A DNA stretch of 64,000 nt, from assembly GCA_038501195.1 (NCBI GenBank), contig JBBPUQ010000011.1, positions 1,116,001 to 1,180,000 on the forward strand, given 5' to 3'. Positions 12,764 through 24,300 of the stretch are shown piece after piece. The notes beneath the pieces were generated by a model. That model did not search any database. It was not told the DNA's origin and saw only the letters and a list, made by a program, of their open reading frames with translations. The DNA comes from Nemania diffusa. Taxonomy: Eukaryota > Ascomycota > Sordariomycetes > Xylariales > Xylariaceae. Numbering within the stretch: the first letter of the stretch is position 1; each line of letters begins with the position of its first letter. Made by a program: the position numbers and the translations under genes.

Positions 12764-13342
12764 CATCGCTAACGGAAACAAGGCTTTTCACCAAGTTGAT
12801 ATAATATCGGCAAAGACTCGTGGACGTACAGAACAAGGCGATTTTAAATATACTGCTTTTCTCTAGAATCTTTCTTGCGCTGAAATATTATACTACTTGG
12901 AGTAGTAGGCGGACTGCGGCAGTGTATTTAACGGCTATGCGTAGATAGATACTTCCTACACCTTACTGCCAGATCTTCTATTCATTTCACTTAGCTACCC
13001 TTTCAGTCACATCAATGGTCCTATTTTCACCCCAGTTTCCTGCGTTTTGCGGACTCTGTGACATCTATACGCTCGTATACTTCACGCGACCCCTGGTGGT
13101 GGCCTAGATAAGGCTGATAGTAGAGGTATAATGGGCGGGGCTTCAATGTGACGTTGAGAGTCTAAACAAGTCTCAATCCAATGACTGTTAGATAGATCGT
13201 GTGATTCGGTATTGTTCTCAGTTATTACCACTGTAGTGTTGAGGGCACCAATCGGATTCTCGCCAATTTCAGCTGACCCTGGTCACCCTGATTGAGCTAA
13301 AGCTCAGTCATGATAGTGCCTAAATAAACACCGTACTGACTA
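12764..13342. promoter_or_regulatory. Upstream region of the HET gene
   Basis: 579 bp of normal composition between the retrotransposon and the HET start codon. No coding frame is visible. It must carry the HET promoter and leader. The transition from RIP-converted to normal DNA is abrupt at the LTR end. Confidence 0.45.
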
Positions 13343-15463
13343 ATGAGCATAATAGTTGATATGAAGAATACAACTGCACTCGTGTCGCAAGATAGGTCCT
13401 GCACAATCTGCAATAAATTCCAGGGAAAGTGGAAGGTAGCGACCTACGCCGAGAATCGCTGCCTACCCGGAACCCGGCATCACGTTGTGCCCAACCTCGC
13501 CTGGGATGAGATCCTGGCGTCATCGAAGTCATGTTATTGTTGCAGGATTCTAGTATCCGGATGTCTGGGGTGTCTTCGCCAGCACGGGATTTGTGAATCA
13601 GATGTGCTGCATGTCACTATTCGGTTCTCATACCCGCTTGTTGCCGACGTCGCAGACGAGGAGGATGCGGATAAGATCTTGATATTTCTCCTGAAAAACG
13701 AGCGCCCTTTCGAGGTTGAATTTTTTGCCACCGAAGATGACGGCTGCCCCGTCCCAGAGTTGTGGGATTACATACCAACTTCAGGACGGACGTCACGACG
13801 GACTGATTCTAATGCTGCACTTGTTATCATCAAGGGTTGGATTTCGAGCTGCATCGTCAGCCATTGCACACCGGGGGGACTCTGCGACTCTCCTACTGCC
13901 CCAGTTCTTCCGACTAGGATAGTAGATGTTGGATTGGTAGATGGAATAGTCAAATTGGTCGAAACAAAAGGGACAAGGAGTAAATATGTGTGTCTCAGCC
14001 ACTGCTGGGGACATAGTCATATTATCACAACGACGAAATCAACTCTCGAACAACGCAAAAGTGGTATAGCCTGGGATGACCTCTCCCAGACATTTCGAGA
14101 TGCTATCTTAGTCACTAGAGCGCTCGGTGTTCCATACATTTGGATAGACTCTCTGTGTATCGTCCAAGATGACAAGATGGATTGGGCGACTGAATCCGCA
14201 AACATGGCTTCTATCTACATCAACGGCTACCTCACCATCGCTGCCACATTTTCAGCAAATGGCCATGGCGGCCTCTTCTCCCAGACGGGGGATTTTGAGG
14301 TCTCCGGGAAAACTAGAGACGGCGAAGACTACCGCCTCTTCTTCCGCGAACGTATAGACCATCACATCGACGTGATCAACGATATGGAAATGTTTTCGAA
14401 AGATGGGGGTATCTTCACAATGGGAGGGTACCCGACATCAACGTATCATCCTCTCCTAACTAGGGCATGGGTGTACCAAGAGCGCATGCTCTCGACTCGA
14501 GTCCTCCACTTTGGCCGATACGAGGTCTTCTTCGAGTGTAGGGCCATCATCCAATGCGAATGCGGAGGGATCGAGTTCCACGGTTCACTAGTGGTTCCGA
14601 GGGCCCTAGTTAAGATAGAGTATTCCTATGCGCTTCGGGATCAAGACAGAGGCGATGAGGAGCAGTACCAAGTCGCACGCCTATGGCGGACTATAATATG
14701 TGCCTACACGACCCTCCTCCTGACAAAATCGGGGGATCGATTGCCGGCCATCGGCGGGTTGGCAAGAGACATGGCTACGAGCAGGAAGTCGCGGTACCTG
14801 ACGGAACTGTGGGAAGAGACGCTCAACGACGACCTTCTCTGGGTTGTCTCAGCCACGTCGAAGCACAAGAAACCGAGGCCCTACCCCCGGAACGCGCCGA
14901 CGTGGTCCTGGGCCAGCGTGGAGACTTGGGTCTTATACTGGGACGAGACACTCTTCACGATAATAGACGACGCCGACCTCGAGGAGCGGCTACCCTACGA
15001 ACATTACGGCAAAATAGAGACATGTGGCGTTGATTGGTCGCCAACGGCTGCAGTTGATGAGTTCGGGTCGATCGCCCGCGGACTGCTGACGATATCTGGC
15101 CTAGTGGCTAGGGGGGTGCTGGAACGCGAGGTTGGGCAGAAGAGCGGCGAGGAGGAGGAACATACCATATACCACTACGTGGCCTTTCCGCGCGTGCGGC
15201 TTCCAATCGATGCAGATTACCTTTTAGACCACGATGGTCCTGACCAGACCAAGCCTGGTACGGAGGTTTTCTGTCTCCGCATGAGCCGTGTGCAGGAGGG
15301 CTCAACCGACTACTTGCTCTCGCTTGTCTTAAGAAAGTCTCCCGAAGGTTGTGACTTGTTTGAACGGATCGGGTTGCTGGTCGTTCCGGCTAAGCCCCCC
15401 CCTGTAGACCCAATCGGTGAAGTGTTTGAAGGCGCAGGCTTTCTCACTCTGAGCATAATATAA
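13343..15463 (+). CDS. HET (heterokaryon incompatibility) domain protein
   Basis: A 706-residue single-exon gene of the fungal HET family, whose members trigger growth arrest or cell death on non-self contact between hyphae. The HET domain is plain from about residue 215: YVCLSHCWG, then ITTTKSTLEQR, FRDAILVTRALGVPYIWIDSLCIVQDD (around 250-280) and ANMASIYINGYLTIAA. The N-terminal part has paired cysteines (CTIC at 20-23, CYCC and CLGC at about 70-85), seen in many HET proteins. After the domain come the usual conserved pieces LLTRAWVYQERMLSTRVLHFG and NAPTWSWASVE. The frame is fully open with no sign of RIP, although it starts only 580 bp from a RIP-converted element. Partner and allelic role cannot be told from sequence. 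Confidence 0.93.
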   Translation: MSIIVDMKNTTALVSQDRSCTICNKFQGKWKVATYAENRCLPGTRHHVVPNLAWDEILASSKSCYCCRILVSGCLGCLRQHGICESDVLHVTIRFSYPLVADVADEEDADKILIFLLKNERPFEVEFFATEDDGCPVPELWDYIPTSGRTSRRTDSNAALVIIKGWISSCIVSHCTPGGLCDSPTAPVLPTRIVDVGLVDGIVKLVETKGTRSKYVCLSHCWGHSHIITTTKSTLEQRKSGIAWDDLSQTFRDAILVTRALGVPYIWIDSLCIVQDDKMDWATESANMASIYINGYLTIAATFSANGHGGLFSQTGDFEVSGKTRDGEDYRLFFRERIDHHIDVINDMEMFSKDGGIFTMGGYPTSTYHPLLTRAWVYQERMLSTRVLHFGRYEVFFECRAIIQCECGGIEFHGSLVVPRALVKIEYSYALRDQDRGDEEQYQVARLWRTIICAYTTLLLTKSGDRLPAIGGLARDMATSRKSRYLTELWEETLNDDLLWVVSATSKHKKPRPYPRNAPTWSWASVETWVLYWDETLFTIIDDADLEERLPYEHYGKIETCGVDWSPTAAVDEFGSIARGLLTISGLVARGVLEREVGQKSGEEEEHTIYHYVAFPRVRLPIDADYLLDHDGPDQTKPGTEVFCLRMSRVQEGSTDYLLSLVLRKSPEGCDLFERIGLLVVPAKPPPVDPIGEVFEGAGFLTLSII

Positions 15464-16384
15464 GCTTGCTCGCACTTAATATCGTCTGTACTCTCGCTGG
15501 ATAGGAGTCGCGATGAAGTTGAAATCTAATGTACTGAGCGGACAGTAGTTAGAAAGAACATGTCATTACATTTGTCAGTCCATGACTGTTTTCGCAAAGG
15601 AGCCGCTAAGTTTCTCCTCCCTTCGGTCTATTGCGCTTCTCTGATCACGTAGAAATTCCCTCTACTTGGTACGGGATGCTTAGAGAGGTTTAATTTTCAT
15701 CGTAAGTTGATCCTCTTTCCTTTTTTGCCAATATTACTAGACTAATCTCGAGACCCCAACAGAATCTGAGCAGGGACCCGGTTGCACGGTCTTGCGACTC
15801 TTGTTAGTCTACAGTTCTTTTGATTCTGCGCCGGAGTACTTACTCTTCAGTGCGATATCCGCGCCAACACTGCTAGGGACGAACTTTGCATTATGAACAT
15901 ATTCGCTCTAGGCTGTAGAACTGGCATGGCTGCGTACCAGGTAGCTCTACGGCGACAAGTGAAGCAACGCCGTACTGGGTCGACGACTGCGGCAAATCGA
16001 TATCGTCCGCCGGGATCATAAATATAGCCGCAAGCTTGGCCACGATGGCCTGGCCTATGACTTCAGTTGCAGCCTCACGGGACTGCGCGCTGACTAGTTT
16101 GTGTGCTCGAGTGTGAGTGTGGGCTGGAGCCCCAGCATCTGGGTGGGCTACCCCTGCGTTGGATGCTATTCCAAGCTAGGTGATGAATTCAGTGAACCCC
16201 GGCAACTCTGCCCGGCAGAGTCTGCCGTCGTTATAGTTACAGGTGCCACCGGTAGTCCAGACTCCAATTTGTCTGTCAACAGCTGAGTATTCTCTGGTGG
16301 GGCCGCCATCTCCCTTTCGCGGGTTTTCATTCGGAAGTACGACGTGTAACCTCACTAGAGTTCGAGTGAGTGATGCGGAGTGAT
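15464..16384. other. Gene-free interval after the HET gene
   Basis: No supported coding region, RNA gene or repeat pair is visible. Short open frames lack motifs and codon bias. The first part should hold the HET 3' UTR. Confidence 0.45.
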
Positions 16385-16613
16385 GTGATCGGGCGGGTGC
16401 TAAGCCACCCACCAACAACCAAGCCACAGGGCTGTGGCTGTGCTACAAGCTGCGCTTCTAGACCTCCTTTCTAGCCACCCACCCTCCTTGAGAGACTAGC
16501 TTTTAGTCAAATACACCGATCAACACCTTCTATATATAAACTGCTACATATCCTAGGCCCTTTAGATAGGACCGTTACTCTGATCTTGAGTACTCACTTT
16601 ATGCCATTCTAGG
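16385..16613 (+). repeat. LTR-like dispersed repeat, copy 1
   Basis: Begins TGTGATCGGGCGGGTG and shares blocks with the copy at 27608: CTGTGGCTGTGCYACAAG, CTCCTTTCTAGCCACCCA, an A/T-rich stretch resembling a TATA region, and a CTAGG...TAGATAG block. The TGTGA start and promoter-like layout suggest a solo or broken LTR. The right end is uncertain because a MITE lies at 16614. Confidence 0.55.
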
Positions 16614-16827
16614 CAGCGCTCCTCACAGTCAAAACAATTCAAATAATTTTCAACATATAAGACTAAATAAAGTATCAACCAAACTAGTTCCAATTGATTA
16701 AAGCCATTTTTTACACAGAATAAGGTGTATTTAACATATTTAATTAATTTAAAACTATATTTTACCTTGGCTTGGTTGAAATATATTGTTTGCGAAGACC
16801 AAATTGTTTTGATTGTGAGGAGCGCTG
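16614..16827. mobile_element. hAT-type MITE, 214 bp, with 8-bp target duplication
   Basis: Terminal inverted repeats of about 26 bp begin CAGCGCTCCTCACA on both strands, with one G/A mismatch. They are flanked by an exact 8-bp direct repeat ATTCTAGG (16606-16613 and 16828-16835). A CAG start plus an 8-bp duplication is the hallmark of the hAT superfamily. The 160-bp core is AT-rich and has no transposase, so it is non-autonomous and would need an hAT transposase elsewhere in the genome. Confidence 0.88.
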
Positions 16828-16835
16828 ATTCTAGG

Positions 16836-18479
16836 TACCTTTCCACTATCCTTGACGGTTTCAGTAAAATTATCAGAGCAGTATCAATTTCTCACTCTAA
16901 AATATTTACCTTATCCAACTGCATAGTGGGTAGTATACGGCTACAATAAGAAAACGGTCATCCTCAGATACAAAGGTTATTCAGGGGATATGTGTAGAGA
17001 CCAGCCCATTTATCCTCGAAATCGCTGCTGGCTAGTAGAAATGGTTCATCTTTAGGTATAGTGAAGGCTTACTTAATGGTATAATTCTGTATTATTCTTG
17101 GAAATTCAGGGATATACTACCTTACGTTCAAAGAACAAGGGCAGTCCTTAGACGCCATGGCTACAGTATAGATAATAAATTTGAGCACTTACTATACTCA
17201 CATTTTACCCCGCGAAGCCGCCGAAACCTTGGTGCGCTCTGTATTGCAATTAGGCACTTGCAACAAGATCTAGAGATAATCTTTTTCCTATGATATACTT
17301 AGTCAGTTTTAGAGCGAATATCCCTTCCACATTGGCGCCATATGCTCGCTAGAGTTGGAGCAGAGCAATATGCTCTTCGCTCACATCACTTCGATATCGA
17401 TAATCATCCTTACAGTCACCCACGCTCTTCTGCCGGCTGTCTCGCTTCACTATATGTTACAGTGAGTTTCGATACGCCAGAAAAGGCACCTACAAGGTTT
17501 CTTTTAATGGAACTCATGCACCCAAATATTTGCAACATCACCAAGCTTCTCTGCCGATCAGAGGAACAGGCCAGCTGAATTTTTAGCATGGGAAAAATTC
17601 TTGGGTAATCGAACCATTATTTGGACCAACATTGATTTGATATGTTAGCGAACTTCCTAACTCGGCTGATATAGAATTTATGCCGTATGCCGTTCCACTT
17701 TTTCCTACAGCCCCTTTTCGTTCCGCTTCAAAAACTAAGGTTACATTAAGTATCGTTATATGTCCATAGAGAGTCTGGAAAGCCATATGAATAAATGAAT
17801 TTAGAAGCAATGATTGATTAACCAGGACATAAAAGAACTTTATCCGCAGACAGTCGGGGCCAAGGGAAGACGCCCGGTTGATGCCTTCACAAATCAGGAG
17901 TCTTCCCGGGATGCGCTGGGGAAAGAAACGTCTCGAGCTGAATACTGCCCCTTATGGATTCAGGTCCCCGCTTACGAGAAGCCCGTACTCGATAGTAACT
18001 TAATGTATTAATGCTTTTCGTCTATGCGTGCATGTACATACTGATAATACAGGTATGGTTTCATGGTACTACTAACCCGGATTTGGCTCAAGGACCTTGA
18101 TCACAAGCGTGGAAACAGGCTCTATTTTCAATAACTATTACAAGACAGAACTCGTGATTGGGCTGAAATGAATCATTCTCGTAGTAGCGCCACGTCATCC
18201 GTAGTTTTCTCCCGACTAAACAGACCCTCTAGGGGGGAGGCAGCTCAATTAAGCAACAAATGCATTGCCATACTAGATGAACGTCCATAGGTATGGGGAT
18301 GATTTATAAAGTCATCGGCGTTTAGTACAAGCCTTATTGTTAAGTAGCGTTGGTGGATATAAAATAATACGCTTCCCACGCTCCTATTCTCGTCCTTTCT
18401 TAAATAACAACCATATTTTACAAACTACAGCAAGAAAACTGAATATCATACAATCCATATCAACACACACAAAGTCGAA
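16836..18479. other. Gene-free interval before the lectin-like gene
   Basis: No frame shows a recognisable domain. A 60-codon open stretch near 17826-18011 has fairly coding-like composition but no start context or family and may be a gene scrap. The last 150 bp, with an A-rich leader just before 18480, are probably the promoter and 5' UTR of the lectin-like gene. Confidence 0.4.
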
Positions 18480-19156
18480 ATGGCGGAGGGTAATATCACA
18501 ACCTCAGTAAGTAAATCCTTCGTGCATTCCTAATCAAAGCTAATTCTAGCTAGTCGTGGCAGACGCATCCTGCCGCTCAATCGATCCAGAAAGATATCGA
18601 TAAGAGTCCCGCTCCTCAACTCTCCAAGACAAACGTAGCTCCCGGCCAGATCGCCGCTATTCAACTCGACGATGGCACCACTTACACCTTCTTCTACGAC
18701 CAGACGTCAAGACCCTCAACTCTGAACTACCAACGGGGTCCTGCCGAGGACTCCTCATACAGCACGTATTCTATCACCACCATTGACCCAACCACAGCGG
18801 TTGTTAACAGCAAGCCGGGTGCTCTCGCCGCTGCCGTTCAGGGAATCGACGTAAGGCAAATCTCAAAATAGTTCCATAATTCGATATGCTAATTTTCAAT
18901 ATCTTAGATTCATGTCTTCTACGCCGATCCAAGCAACAAAGTACAGCAAATTATCTTCAATCTTGCGACGAAGACATGGAAGAAGGGGACCTATGCCGAC
19001 AAAGTCACTATGGCTATTGCGGATGACACCGGCATTAGCGCCGGCGGCAAGCCCGTTCTTAAGGTTCACTTTATTAACAGCACGGATGCCACAAGCTTGT
19101 CCGAGGCTTACTTCACTGAAGGCACTTGGAGCGTCAAAAAGATTTCAAATGTCTGA
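18480..19156 (+). CDS. Small fungal fucose-lectin-like beta-propeller protein
   Basis: Three exons: 18480-18506, 18554-18850 and 18908-19156, giving 190 residues starting MAEGNITTS and ending KKISNV. The introns have GTAAGT and GTAAGG donors and a CTAG and a TTAG acceptor; acceptor 18562 is a possible alternative for the first intron. The sequence shows blade-like repeats: IAAIQLDDGTTYTFFYD, then ALAAAVQGIDVIHVFYAD with a following IIFNLATKTWKKGTY, and KVHFINS with EAYFTEGTWSVKKI. The pattern (aromatic-rich strand, then W-x-x-G or similar) is that of the fungal fucose-specific lectin family. The protein has no signal peptide and is shorter than the six-bladed relatives of about 310 residues, so it may be a partial propeller or form oligomers. 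Family assignment is moderate; sugar binding is not shown. Confidence 0.6.
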
Positions 19157-21258
19157 GGGACATTACGACGGTGCTTTCACTGTGGATATGGCGATGAGCT
19201 ATCACCCAGGAGTGATGACGAGTTCTATGCATTTCGATTACTTTCCTTTAGCCACTCGTTTTAAATCCTTAAACAACACACAGACAGCAGTAGAATGAGT
19301 TGTTTGCCAAGTATCGTCACTCATTTAGTTCAATATAACTTGGAGCTCATGAACCAAACTGATTAGTCCTATGAAACTTGAGAATAATATTTGTAAAGAT
19401 TAAGAGGCTTGATTATCAAATATGTATTAATATGCAAGCGAAAGATGAAGGCTCGAGGCTGAACTTAAAAAAACCCCTGTATTCTCATTAAAATCGGACT
19501 CGTCGCACGATGACTTGCGTGCCACTATTAAACCGACCAGAAAGGTAAAGAGTTCGCGAAGACGTCATAATATTGGATGCCAATCCAGGTTTATTAGGTG
19601 ACATTGAAATCTGTATTGGGTGACAGCGCAGACGTATTATGCGGCATCAGCGCTTCATTGTGTCTAAAGTGGCATATCCCCGAAAGCTGTAAGCTGAAAA
19701 TTACATAACGCTGATGACAACTTGGTTCGTTACTTCAATTCCTACCGGCTAACCGGCAATTCTGATAATCTTTTATAATTTTCAACGGAATTTTGTTCAA
19801 CTCTGGTGCCATATGCATGTTTCAGCACATCGCTTATAGTTGAAAAGCCGAAAGGGTACTCGGATATTTGGGTTTAACAAGGATAAGTGTCGCAACTCCA
19901 ATCACAGGGTATCATTAATATATAATACCCGAGTTTACCCCAGTCTCACGTGTACATAGAAACCCGCCGAGAAGATGTATGTGGCTCTCCTACACCGGCG
20001 GGAACTCCGTGTTGAACAATACGCAGCAGCAACAAGATCACCGAAGAGAAAATTAGTCATTACCACTTTCCCGACATGATTTAGTACGGTATTGGCTGTG
20101 TCATTATGGTAACCCGGGAGAGCTCTCTCTCTCTCTCTCTCATTATGATAACCTTTTTCTATAGCGATGTAGGATCAAATGTCCATCTTAGCTGGCGTCC
20201 TGTCTTCGACTTCAGGACCGGCCATACAGTTTAATATCTATACTCACTAACACTTACCAATCTTCTATACCAAACGACGTTCTCATTTACTATGAAAAGA
20301 TGAATTAGGAGGGTGATACTGAAAATGAGGAGTTCACAATGATCCTCCCATAGGGCACTTTTCACCTCGAGGACCCAATCGACTTCTACTAGCGACGGAT
20401 GAAGGGAGACAACAGAGATATCAAAGCTAGTATCCTCGCGTGAACCAACATCAAAGGTGTGACTCAGATAGCTTCATTTCGTAGCCTGCGAAGAGGCGCT
20501 TGGCGTGTTATTATATTACTTTATGTGGGATCATGTCACAAGACAGACTGCTTGGTGTTGCCAAAGTTGACTTATTGTTATTGCACAAGGAGGGAAGTTC
20601 TATATAGGCCTGCGAAGCCTATCCTGTTGGCTTATATACCTAGACCGGACCGGGGCCCGTGCTGCAGTCTTAACCCCCTTGAGGTTTAGTACCGTGACAG
20701 ATCATATTATCATTTGCGGAATCCGCCTATCTACAATTGGTGTTAGTATTGATTGATATCCCCTCAGAAGACGCACGCGAGTTTCCGAGAAGTTTTGATT
20801 CTTATTATCAGCCAACCATCGAGAGATTGCCACTCTAATATGGGTTCATTCTGTGCTACTCGCAAAGCCCGTAAAATTCATTATGTATCTAGCTCTTGTG
20901 TACTAGTTAGTATCAACGGTCAGTTAACTATATTCGGTACGCTCAGATACCAAAGGAAAAATCAAGGGGTCAGTCACCGCATGAGGTCGTATACAACACA
21001 CAAAGTATACAATCAGGATATACTCATATCATTCCTCTACGTTGGGCCTTGGAGTTCGAGCCTAGAGTACAGAAAACTACTTCAATAAAGTCAAAATAAT
21101 TTGCTAACTACCTGTTGTAGGTGAGGACCGGTGTAGATATCAGCATGCGGTAAAAGCAATGTTGATAAAAGGAAGTCTTAGCTTCTAGAAACGAACGTCG
21201 TAGCCCTTAGTTGTCCAATCTACCAACATCGTTCACCTTCTTTCTCTTTCCCCTAAAC
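19157..21258. other. Gene-free interval with a CT microsatellite
   Basis: About 2.1 kb without a supported gene. Several open stretches up to about 110 codons exist but start from non-ATG codons and show no motifs. The only clear structure is the CT repeat at 20123-20141. The last 80 bp are pyrimidine-rich and look like a 5' leader for the short frame at 21259. Confidence 0.45.
20123..20141. repeat. (CT)n microsatellite flanked by a short direct repeat
   Basis: Nine CT units. The flanks CATTATGGTAACC (left) and CATTATGATAACC (right) are near-identical, so the tract lies inside a small duplication. Confidence 0.85.
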
Positions 21259-21366
21259 ATGGCCAGCGGCACCGAGAAGTCCAAATCGTCGCTGTCCAAA
21301 GCGAACCATCTTAGCTTTTATTCGAATCCCTATCCAGAAAAATCACAGTCTCGAACCTCTAGCTAG
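21259..21366 (+). pseudogene. Orphan 5' gene end (35 codons), possible truncated gene
   Basis: The leader is pyrimidine-rich (CACCTTCTTTCTCTTTCCCC) and is followed by CTAAACATGGCC, a strong fungal start context. The first codons (MASGTEKSKSSLSKA) use G- or C-ending codons as in expressed genes, but the frame stops after 35 codons at 21364-21366. The stop lies 6 bp from the convergent end of the AAA+ gene. It may be the remains of a gene whose body was lost, or a chance frame. No family recognised. Confidence 0.25.
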
Positions 21367-21372
21367 TGCTCC

Positions 21373-24300
21373 CTATCTGAAGCCATCGCTTCTAGCGATC
21401 TCATCAGATGTCTGATCATCCTGGACAGCTTTTAAGTACTTGTCAAATTTGCTCGACACTTTGATAACATGCTTGAGGTGGTCATATGACATCCGTTGTT
21501 TCCTAAACATAGAAAGCTGCCGCGCAGCTGTAATCGCGTTCCGAATTTGGCGGCCGTTCAACTCGTGCTTGGAAAGTTCGGCGAGATAGCATTCCACATC
21601 ATCGAAATCGACTTCAACGTTATCGCCCTGGAATTCTGCTAGCGGCCCAGTTTGGAACGCGGATTCGCGGGAAGCTAGGCCCTTTCCCTTTTCCATAGCT
21701 TTCATTCGAGTGATAAAATTCTTCCAGATCTTCATGCGCTGACCTTCGGTCAAATTTTCGTAATGCAAAGACAGGAGAATCCTGGACTTGAATGCTTCAT
21801 CGAAGGTACCGACGCGGTTCGAAGTAAGAATAAGAATACCTTCGTAATATTCCAATACACGCAAAAATACCGAGACCAATGCGTTACGTGCGAGATTATC
21901 GAGGCTTCTTTGTTCCAAAAACACTTCGGCTTCATCGATAAGTACTATGCACCCCCAAGTTTTTCCAAGGTGAAGAACAGATTCTAAATATTTCTCTACT
22001 TGTTCCGGCTCTGTACCAATATCGCCGCAAGTAACACGGAATAGAGGCTTTTCGGCAAACTCTGCTACACTTTCGGCTGTAAAAGTTTTCCCAGTTCCGG
22101 GACCACCATGTAGTAGCATAATAAGACCGTTCCCTTTGCGGTCTATAATATCCGTACTCTGCTCTCTTGCTATTTGGCGCATAACAAGAGCCTGCACTAG
22201 TTCTTTAGTTTCCGCATCGACAACGAGATAATCGAAAGCCTGTTTGTTCCAGGTCACATCGCAAATCGAGTCTACATCAAGGTCAACTAAGACATGTCAG
22301 CTTGTTCATATCAACAAAGTGATCAGGGACAGACTGCTATAAGACTTCGGTACTTACCCCATTTCTTACTGTGTAGATCATAGCCTGGGATAGTTCGAGG
22401 GAAAACATAGATATCCGGACTTTCTGGTGGGTCGTTCGAGTCCAATCTTTCGGGATCCATATGTTTATGTTTTGGGTCCTCAATATGTGGATATAATAAT
22501 TTAAATTTGTTCGAGTCGTAGTGAAGCTGCCTGTATGTGTGGAAATCTACCACAAATCTGTCACCACTCTGATTGGAACAGAGTATTGGTTAGTAGTGTA
22601 TCAACGGCATAAGCGCGGTCGTTATGGTACGTACTCCATAGAATCCTGATACATCTGAATAGGAAACGATATGTCGACGTCGGCATTTCCAAAAGGTCTG
22701 TCCTCTCCTCTCTAGGACGGCTTTCAAGTGTTCCGAAGCATAACGTAATGGATATGCACTTAATTTGTTAATCTCCACTTCGTTAACAATTGTAGCCTCT
22801 TTGAACATAATCTTGATCACCTCGTCTGACTCGAGGAACCGCCCATCATAGCTGTACTGCCAGCCGTCTACCTCCCAAACAGAGGAAGCCTTTTCGGTAT
22901 CTATGTCAGGGTTAATTGCCCGGTCACTCTTCCGCGGCTTTGTTGATTTGGATGGATACTCGCGTCGCGACCATGACCTTGCAATCACGGCCTCAAGTTT
23001 GTTCTCGTTCTCCCAGACAAGAACGTCTCCTGGCCTAACAAGAAATGGTATGGTTTCCTGTGAAATAAGCCCCTTCTCCATCTGTGACTCCACACGAGTG
23101 TACAGAGCCTGATAATGTACTTCGATCCAGTCCGTCAATGATTGCATCAGGGGCCGGTGAAGCGAGCCTAGATTATCTAGTGCGACGGATGAGCGGTAAT
23201 GATACCAGAACAGATAAGGTGCAGGGATATGTGCTCGAACATTAAAGTTTGGAAATTCTTCTCTAAACCTCGGCTGTAGCGCAAAGAAAGACTCAACAGC
23301 GTCAATCATATTTTGAGAGTTCAAGGTAATCACCTCCTTAAATGCTTGCGTAGCTGGGAGTGGCGTCTGTGATATGGAAGCTTTCAATACTTCAGAATAT
23401 TGCGTGCCGGGAGAATAGTATTTACTGACAACAAATGCAACCTCTTGTCTCCGCCGCAGAAACCCGCCGAAGTCAGCGATGGGGAGGTGCGCAATTAAAA
23501 CCGGCTTGCTATCGGCTCCAATTGACCAGAAAGGCTCATCTAGAAAGGCAGAAGCCGGTCGACCGGAGTCGAACTCAATAAAGTAAATTGCTTTCCAAGC
23601 CGGATTATCCTTTGATGTTTCTTTGAGACTCCTAATTTCTTGTTCAAGGGAACCAATTTGCCTGCGCATCTCATCATATAGACCGCTATCCAAAATTGAT
23701 GGTGTTTTACCTGGAGCTGTTCCCTGGCTCAACAGAGACTGAGGCACTATAGGCAAATCGGGATCCTCTGGACGAGGTTGACGGTCGCCAGTCCAGCTCC
23801 TGCTACCTAGCGCAGGGTCCAATGCATGAATAGAGTGGTGCTGGCTCATCCCAGCCCTTGCACTGGGAGGCTTGGGTTGATCCGTGGTTTGCATGATCGG
23901 ATATCTCGTTGCAAATGAAAATACGGTTGGGAGTTGGTGAGTCTTAAATGCGTGGTCTGGCTCTTTCGTTAATTGGGTGACGGTGGACTTTGTCACGTCA
24001 AATGTATAATCATGTCGGCTTGGCTCTGTATCTCTCCACTGGGTCTTAGAGGCTAACACCAGTAACAGCTCTCGAGCACTATCAGCAGCAGACGTCTTAT
24101 CTCGGGAAATAGTCAAGTGTTTCCAAATAGAATGAAGGCTTTGAGATTCCTCGTGCGTTTCGGGCCCATAACTGTGTTCAGGTCCGTGGCTATGGTCACT
24201 CCCTCCTTGTTCTTTGTTCTCCCCAACTTCGTAGTCGCTTGTTGAAGCTCGAGAGGAGGGGGCTGAGCTTGTTTCACTCGCAGGCACCGAATTTCCAAGT

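Noticed and set aside
17814..18011. 65-codon frame with fairly coding-like composition
   Set aside because: No ATG in good context, no domain and no splice partners found. Noted only as a possible scrap.
20753..21088. 111-codon open frame
   Set aside because: Starts from a non-ATG codon, shows no motif and no codon preference.
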